This document shows, one piece after another, positions 58,225 to 64,000 of a DNA stretch of 64,000 nucleotides. The stretch is from the NCBI RefSeq assembly GCF_002994745.2, contig NC_037091.1, positions 30,754,612 to 30,818,611 on the forward strand. Reading direction: 5' to 3'. Every line of letters starts with the position of its first letter. Position 1 is the first letter of the stretch. This DNA is from Rosa chinensis. Lineage: Eukaryota > Streptophyta > Magnoliopsida > Rosales > Rosaceae. Below the pieces are notes generated by a model. That model did not search any database and had not been told where the DNA came from. It worked only from the letters and a program-made list of their open reading frames with translations. A program made the position numbers and the translations under genes.

Positions 58225-60577
58225 TGATGTCGCTTTTGGGAAGCGACCAATTTAACCCTGAAATGTCATTAGTAGTACGTAATAAATAGGGATCGTTCTA
58301 TTCCGGGGATTGAGGGTACACCTGTCATTATCAAACAATTAAACAATTAAAATTAAAACAAAGTATAATATTTACAAAAATATAACAAAATATATACATA
58401 TTTACGAAATTAGGGGGATTTTTGATTTTGATTTTTGGAAATTAAACTAAGTAAAGAAAACAATTAAAATGCAAAAACATAAAAATGCAAATGAAATGCA
58501 CGAACAAAGATCAAATCGGAATTTATAATCAAGGTTAATTCAAGTTCATCATTGTTCATCATAGTCATGCAAGAGGAATTGATCATGTGAAACGTTCAAA
58601 AGCAAACAATTTCCCATATTTTACTTTCAATGCTAATTAACCTAAGTGAAAGCACCTAGATTAATTCTATCAAACATGCAATCAAACCCTAGAAAGCAAG
58701 TCAATCATGTCATGTTCAACGCATTAAGCATCTAGAAAGGCTATCAATTCAAATGTGCAACTTAGTATGAAAAAGTTCACCTAATTGCAATCTCCTTTGA
58801 TTAAATTTCGGTTTTTGTACAAAACCTTTACTACTTGTTGATTCAAGAACACAAAACCAAAAAGTTGATTCATGTTCTCAAATTCGTAGCAACATTCACA
58901 TAAAAACCCTAAATGTTTCGAACCATTCAAGATTATCATACAAACGATTTCTATCATGCAAATTCAATCAAACACTTACACCAAAGCAACCATAAATCAC
59001 AATATATGAATCTGAAAATTAACAATTAACCATAAAATTTCAGAAATCAATACTTGTTCATACATAAGTGTCAACTAAGGCAAACCAACGAAAATTACAA
59101 AGCAAAGGTACAAGGAGAATCAGATTACACCGTGATGAAGATGAGATGGATGAAGTGATGATGTGGTCTCTTGAATTTCGAAAGCAATCTTCAAGGTGGA
59201 GGGTGGATGGTATGCACGGCTTGTCTTCTTCTTCCTTGGCCTTGCTTGCACTTCGTGGTTGCCCTAGAGGATGGAGAGGAGCACGGCTAAGCTAGAGAGT
59301 TTTCTGAATTATTTCTCAAGTGTAGAACGTAAAAAGTTTGGAACTCGGAACTCTCTGACGTTGAAAGAAGAGATGAATATATAGGGGACGGCTTCCTTTG
59401 TTCTCCAAGCCTTGTAACCCTAGTAATCTCACGGCACAATGATATAACTCCACATAATTTCCTCCAATGCTTGCTTGCCACATAAGCCCTATGAGGTGGT
59501 GCAACCAATCACAAAATTCCATTTAATTCCCTAAATAATTCTTGCCGAAATTCCCTTGATAATATTCTGATTTTTCTCTTTTATTTCGGCCAAAACTCTT
59601 TAGGGAATATAGGAATGTATCTAGACTTCTTTTGAGCTTTTCTTGGTCTCCACACATATTTTCTTTCCTTAAAACTCTCTAGATAATATCTTTGCCGAAT
59701 TCTCTAGGGTTTATCTTTACTTTGCACGGCTCATTCCTTCTTTTCCTCTTGGCTTGGACAGCTAGGAGTCTTCTAGGGTTTATCTTTTGATTTATTTCCA
59801 TAAAAATAGCCCTAGAAAATCTCCATAGAAAATCTTCTTTATTTTCTGATTTTTGGACGCCTCTTCCTTGTTTCTCTCATGCAATTTCACGGCAAACATA
59901 TCTTTAGGGCTAGGGTTTGCGTCACAAACCCTAGTGTCATGGGCTTTGATGGGCCATTATCCAATTTGCCGAAAATCCAAAGAGTTCTTGGGCCTCGTTG
60001 CTTCATCTTCAAGCCTTCTCATTTTCCAACGCAAAACACATTATTTTTCCATTTCTTTTTCATGGTTGCGTTGGAAACTTGCTAGGGAAGCCTTCCTCCA
60101 TTTCGTAGGATTTCCTGGTTGGACTAGGAAAGCTTATTTCTTCCTTTCTGCTCAAATGTGTGGGCCATTTTCTCTCATGTTCGTTCGTCTTGATGTTCGC
60201 AAGCTCCTCTTTCCATTCGTGCGTTCATTTCCACTTTCTAGCTCGGAGGTCCTGAAAATAGAAACTAGTAAGAAAAATAGAAACTTTCCTAAAATGAAAA
60301 GTGGCAACTTTCCTAAACTGAAAATGGGAAACTTTCTAAAAATGAAAAATAGAAACTACTGAAAATGGAAACTTACTAAAAATGATAAATAGAAACTACA
60401 AAAATGGAAACTTTCTACAAATAGGAACTTTCCCAATCAAAGAATGGAAACTTTCCTAAAAATAGGAACTTTCCCAATCAAAGAATGGAAACTTTCCTAA
60501 ACAGAGTTTTATTAAGGAAATAACGCAGAAAATGTAGGGAAATGCAGTTAAAACGTCGCATTAAAATGCTCCTATCA
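58225..60577 (-). repeat. 5' LTR of the Athila element (right on the plus strand)
   Basis: Same length as 46487-48839. Differences noticed: GAAAGCA/GAAAGCT, AATCAGA/AATCGGA, GGACAGC/GGACGGC and GTCGCA/GTCACA. Confidence 0.95.
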
Positions 60578-60582
60578 TTTTG

Positions 60583-60931
60583 TCCGTAGGTTATTACTTA
60601 ACCTACCTTGTATGATATCGGCTTAGTTTAGTATTGCTCTGATAAACCTTTTCTTTTAAGTTTGATGGATGTTGTGGTTTGGTTTGTTGTTGCTTACGGA
60701 GGATTATGTGGGGATTTGAACTTTCCGGATGTAATATATGTACTTGGATTGTAAATTCGATATTGTAGGTTGAGTAGAAGATATAGTTGAAATCATGTCC
60801 AGGTTTGTGAAATTTTGGGTAGCCCATTTTTAGGGGAGGTTCTGCCGAATTTTCGGTAGGATTTAGCTTAAAGTGGGTCCCGCAGGCTCGTATCCAGGTA
60901 AGTGGGGCGATTCCTGGGTCGGGTCCTGTCA
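60583..60931 (+). repeat. 3' LTR of the Tekay-type element, second part
   Basis: Continues 39224-39571 of the 5' LTR after the Athila insertion, ending GGGTCCTGTCA before the GATGG duplication. Confidence 0.95.
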
Positions 60932-61923
60932 GATGGACTTCTGGGAGCCATTAAAGAGCCTAGTCAGAACATGCTCTCCATTGAGCAAGCTACTGCTTTT
61001 GAAGCAAAACAAGCTAAAGCCATAATTCTCATGACAAGGCACATGAATGACGCGCTCCAAAATGAATACCTCAATGAGGAAGACCCAAGAAAGCTATAGG
61101 TAGAACTTGAGCAGCGATTTGGCAACGTTTGTGACTCCCTGCTTCCTGATTTAGAAGTGCGTTGGCATAGCTCCGCTTTTGTGATTTCAAGTCTGTGCTT
61201 GATTATAACTTGGAAGCTCTTCGTATCAAGTCTCTAATGGAGTTTTGTGGCCAAGGCATAACTGATACGATGTTGATCGAGAAGACTCTCTCTAAATTCC
61301 CCGTCTCTGCACTGATGATTTCAAAGAATTATCGGATTGATGTAAATGCAGGACGTATCACAAGGTTTCATGAGCTCATTGGCGCCATGAACGTAGCTGA
61401 AAAGCACAACAACATTCTTGTGAAGAACTATAACGCTAGACCCATGGGAACCAAGTCTATTCCGGAGTCTAACTATAGTCGCGCCCCTAAGGGAGGACGC
61501 AAGGAGCGAAACCCTAAGAGTAGGGACAATTCTGGACGTTCTGGTCCATATTCTCGCCCTAAAGAGGAAGGAAATCGCCAAGAGAGGCGTGCACGGAACC
61601 GTGGGGGTCAACGTGTGAAGAGAGAGAGAGGCGGAGCCTCCGACCATGGTGGTAACGCCACCAAGAGCATAGGTCATCCAAATCGCACCCCAATGGCGCC
61701 TCGATCAAGGGAGCCTGACCATAATGATGTTTGTTTTCGATGTGGATCAACTGAACATTGGGCCAAAGCATGTACAGCACCCCAGAATGTTGCAAACGCA
61801 TACAAGACGTATAGTGAAGCAAGGGAAGCAAATTACATGGAACAAGAAGATCAAGATGGTGATCTCGATCTAAGGGTGGAAGACTACAAGGATCAAGACC
61901 CAGAAATTGGTGATTTTGATTAA
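60932..61923 (+). pseudogene. Copia gag, main part, broken
   Basis: It resumes the gag frame after the nested insertion (AIKEPSQNMLSIEQATAFEA, RHMNDALQNEYL), with an in-frame TAG at 61097-61099 and a frameshift near 61180. It then runs open to 61923 (LMEFCGQGITDTMLIEKTLS, an Arg/Gly-rich stretch, CCHC finger CFRCGSTEHWAKAC, acidic C-terminus). Gag of the UBN2 type forms the particle and binds RNA. Two breaks make it non-functional. Confidence 0.85.
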
Positions 61924-64000
61924 GTCTTTTTATTTTCTAAGAGATGTAGGCAATTGCCATATTACTTTTGTAGTAGATGCCTATGATATTAGTCTTTCTT
62001 CAAAGTAGGCGTACTCAATGTAATTGTGATGTCTAGGAAGATTTTGAGATTAGTGGTACTTAAGCGAGCTTTGCTCCACCGACATCTCTCTACTCACCTG
62101 GTCACATTTACATTGGAAATACCGAAAGGAGTTAGACGACTACCATTGTTTTGCATTAACTAGTTTATTGGATTAGATTTTCTTTGATCAAAGAAACAAT
62201 GATGTACTCCATTGGCTTATGAATAAAATTTTGAGTTCTTTTCATTATGACTCAATTTTGATTCTAAGCATATTACTTTGTGACTACGATGGTTGGGCCA
62301 TCAATATTAATTCAAGGACATGGAATAGCCCAAGTTCCACTTGCCAAATGGCACCTTAATTACTGTCACAGAAACTCTCTACGCTCTTAGGGCAAATTAC
62401 CCTATGAATAGCCAATGGATTCCATGCGAAAACGCATGTAGAGAACGGAGCTGAGTTCCTTTGCAAATACCTCTAATGATTGCGAACAAAGGCGCATCTT
62501 AGAGAAGTTTATGTGTCTCTAGTGGACTCTATGTCACTATTCAAGTTATTAAATCCAATAAAGTTATGAGAGAAGATCTCTTGGATTTAGACACATATTG
62601 GCTTTGTCACGACAGGATAGGTCATCCTGATCATGATATGATGATCCGTCTACTAAAGACTTCACTCGGACATCCATCCTTTTGAGCAAAACGAAGCAAG
62701 AATCTGATGACGCCATAAAAGGCGCCAACCATGAGCATAACATGGTTGTTCCTCCTTGTGGCCATGATGCCATACATGCTAATTTCCATGGCTCCAATGC
62801 CATGATGGGAGATGTAGTCACACATTTTGGTTCTAATAACGCTACAGACGCTCAGGCCCAACCAAAATCCTCATTGGTTGCTTCTAAGGCCTCTCGCTCA
62901 TTTTGCAAAGCCAGTTCATTCGGGAAATTAGGACTGAGACCGTCCTACGCAAAGGATATGAAAATATTCATTCAGTTCTTACATCAAATCCATGGGGATT
63001 CTATGGACTGATTCAACCAACTTGTGGACGTTTAAATATCTCCTTATGTTGGTTGACACGCAAACACGCTGGTCACGTGTCGTGCCATTGTCCACTTGTA
63101 ATGCTGCTTATGCTATACTCCTAACACATATCATATGACAACGAGCTCACTCCCCAAATCATCATATTCAGTCAATTGGATTTGACTATGCTGGAGAGTT
63201 TACATTGAAGACTTTCGATGGTTATTGCATTGGAACTGATGTTGGACATCATATTCCCATGTACACACCCAATTGGTCTCGCGGAAACGACTACGATGAT
63301 AGTCTGGACATTGGTCATGCGCACCACTCTCCTTATATCCGCTTGAGGTGATGCAATATCGCATGCAGCTATGCTAATTCGTCTACGACCTACCACCACT
63401 CAATGTACCCCTGCGTTACAGCTAGTGACTGGGTACCAGTATTTTGTACTTACGCACATTTGAGTGAGCCATTTATGTGCCCATTGCGCCGCAACAGCGC
63501 ACTATGATAGGTCCTTACAGACGAATGGGCAACTCAGTTGGATTTGAGACTCCAACAATCATCTGCCACTTAATGCCCTTGCAAGGCGATCTCCTTACCG
63601 CTAGATTTGTGGATGTCACTTTGCTGAAACAGTCTTCCCGTCGTTCGGGGGAGATAATAATACTGATGTTCAACAGGAACGACAGGAATTGTCGTGGTCT
63701 GTCCCCACTATGTCTCATCTTGATCCCTATTAAAGTGACTAGATCACACAAATATGCTGCAAACATGCCTGCAAGGAAGGACGTCCCTACGAGAGGACGT
63801 AGCGCCACCCTACACGGAGGTAGGCATGGCACCAATGCCAAAGAAAGTGGCACTCTGGCGTTATAGGCCATGGCCCCAGCTAGGATGCGTGGGAGGCCCG
63901 TGAGTTCGAAGGATACTTTGACACATTCCAATGCTTTGATCATCGACACTCAAAATCCGTCTCATGAGTATCTTCCGGGTTATGGTTATCGTTGGGGGAC
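61924..64000 (+). pseudogene. Degenerate copia pol (protease, pre-integrase, integrase remnants)
   Basis: After about 300 bp without coding character, protease-end sequence (SILIQGHGIAQVPLA) appears near 62300-62350. A GAG-pre-integrase block (DRIGHPDHDMMIRLLKTSL) lies at 62610-62670. Integrase-core sequence around 63000-63260 includes MLVDTQTRWSRV and AGEFTLKTFDGYC, then YVPIAPQQRTMIGPYRRMG at 63470-63530. These lie in changing frames with many stops, so pol is dead. It continues past the window. Confidence 0.8.

Larger units (their letters stand above)
46487..60577 (-). mobile_element. Athila-type Ty3/gypsy retrotransposon, complete, 14.1 kb
   Basis: Target duplication TTTTG at 46482-46486 and 60578-60582. 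LTRs of 2353 bp each with four differences seen by eye, so it is a very young insertion. Primer site for tRNA-Asp, one long gag-pol frame and polypurine tract, all on the minus strand. About 2 kb between pol and the 3' LTR has no envelope-like frame. The copy looks structurally complete, but the RT catalytic site is altered. Confidence 0.96.
37162..60931 (+). mobile_element. Ty3/gypsy chromovirus (Tekay type), 9.67 kb without its own nested insertion
   Basis: Target duplication GATGG at 37157-37161 and 60932-60936. LTRs of 2410 bp (37162-39571) and 2411 bp (44425-46486 plus 60583-60931). Primer site for initiator tRNA-Met and polypurine tract are present. The gag-pol frame is interrupted by one TGA. 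Domain order protease, RT, RNase H, integrase, chromodomain-like end matches the Tekay/Del clade of chromoviruses. The 3' LTR is split by the Athila element. Confidence 0.95.
35801..64000 (+). mobile_element. Ty1/copia retrotransposon, decayed, split by a nested insertion and cut by the window edge
   Basis: Left part 35801-37161 (LTR, leader, first gag codons) and right part 60932-64000 (rest of gag, remains of protease, integrase and pol). At the split the gag frame joins cleanly once one copy of the GATGG duplication is removed. Several stops and frameshifts show that it is old and inactive. The right LTR is outside the window. Confidence 0.85.

Noticed and set aside
46487..60577. Envelope-like gene in the Athila element
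   Set aside because: No open frame of useful length between pol and the 3' LTR.
1..64000. tRNA, rRNA or other structural RNA genes
   Set aside because: None recognised by reading; short or diverged ones cannot be excluded without a covariance search.

Overview
The window is plant nuclear DNA. It has a 24-exon housekeeping gene with AT-rich introns bounded by GT-AG, endogenous pararetrovirus debris, DNA transposons of two superfamilies and nested LTR retrotransposons. A eudicot is likely and Rosaceae is plausible, but the species cannot be fixed from sequence alone.

1-14.4 kb, minus strand: cytosolic isoleucyl-tRNA synthetase. I could follow 24 exons in one continuous reading frame (1078 codons) from the ATG at 14411 to the left edge, where the last part of the C-terminus is cut off. 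It is the only clearly functional host gene here. 14.4-15.3 kb is its promoter and 5' flank.

15.3-23.2 kb: a scrambled endogenous caulimovirid (plant pararetrovirus). It holds two copies of a promoter/leader, a movement-protein gene, three related small ORFs, a coat-protein gene split by an inversion, a protease-RT-RNase H gene with stop codons, an unrecognised 3' ORF, and a 0.6-kb patchwork of short pieces copied from elsewhere in the same virus. It is broken in several places and cannot express a virus as it stands.

23.2-35.4 kb: intergenic DNA with a 714-bp deleted hAT element (8-bp target duplication ATCAAGAC) and two MULE-type elements inserted back to back (9-bp target duplications). 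The first MULE carries GC-rich, gene-like sequence of unknown origin.

35.8-64 kb: a three-level nest. An old, decayed Ty1/copia element (short LTR at about 35801, gag, degenerate pol to the right edge) was entered within gag by a Ty3/gypsy chromovirus of Tekay type (37162-60931, duplication GATGG). The 3' LTR of that element was in turn entered by an Athila-type Ty3/gypsy element on the minus strand (46487-60577, duplication TTTTG). LTR divergence seen by eye (about 16 differences in 2.4 kb for Tekay, four in 2.35 kb for Athila) agrees with this order. The Tekay LTR contains an unusual array of stem-loops with a constant 13-nt loop and unit-specific stems, which I rate the most interesting structure in the window.
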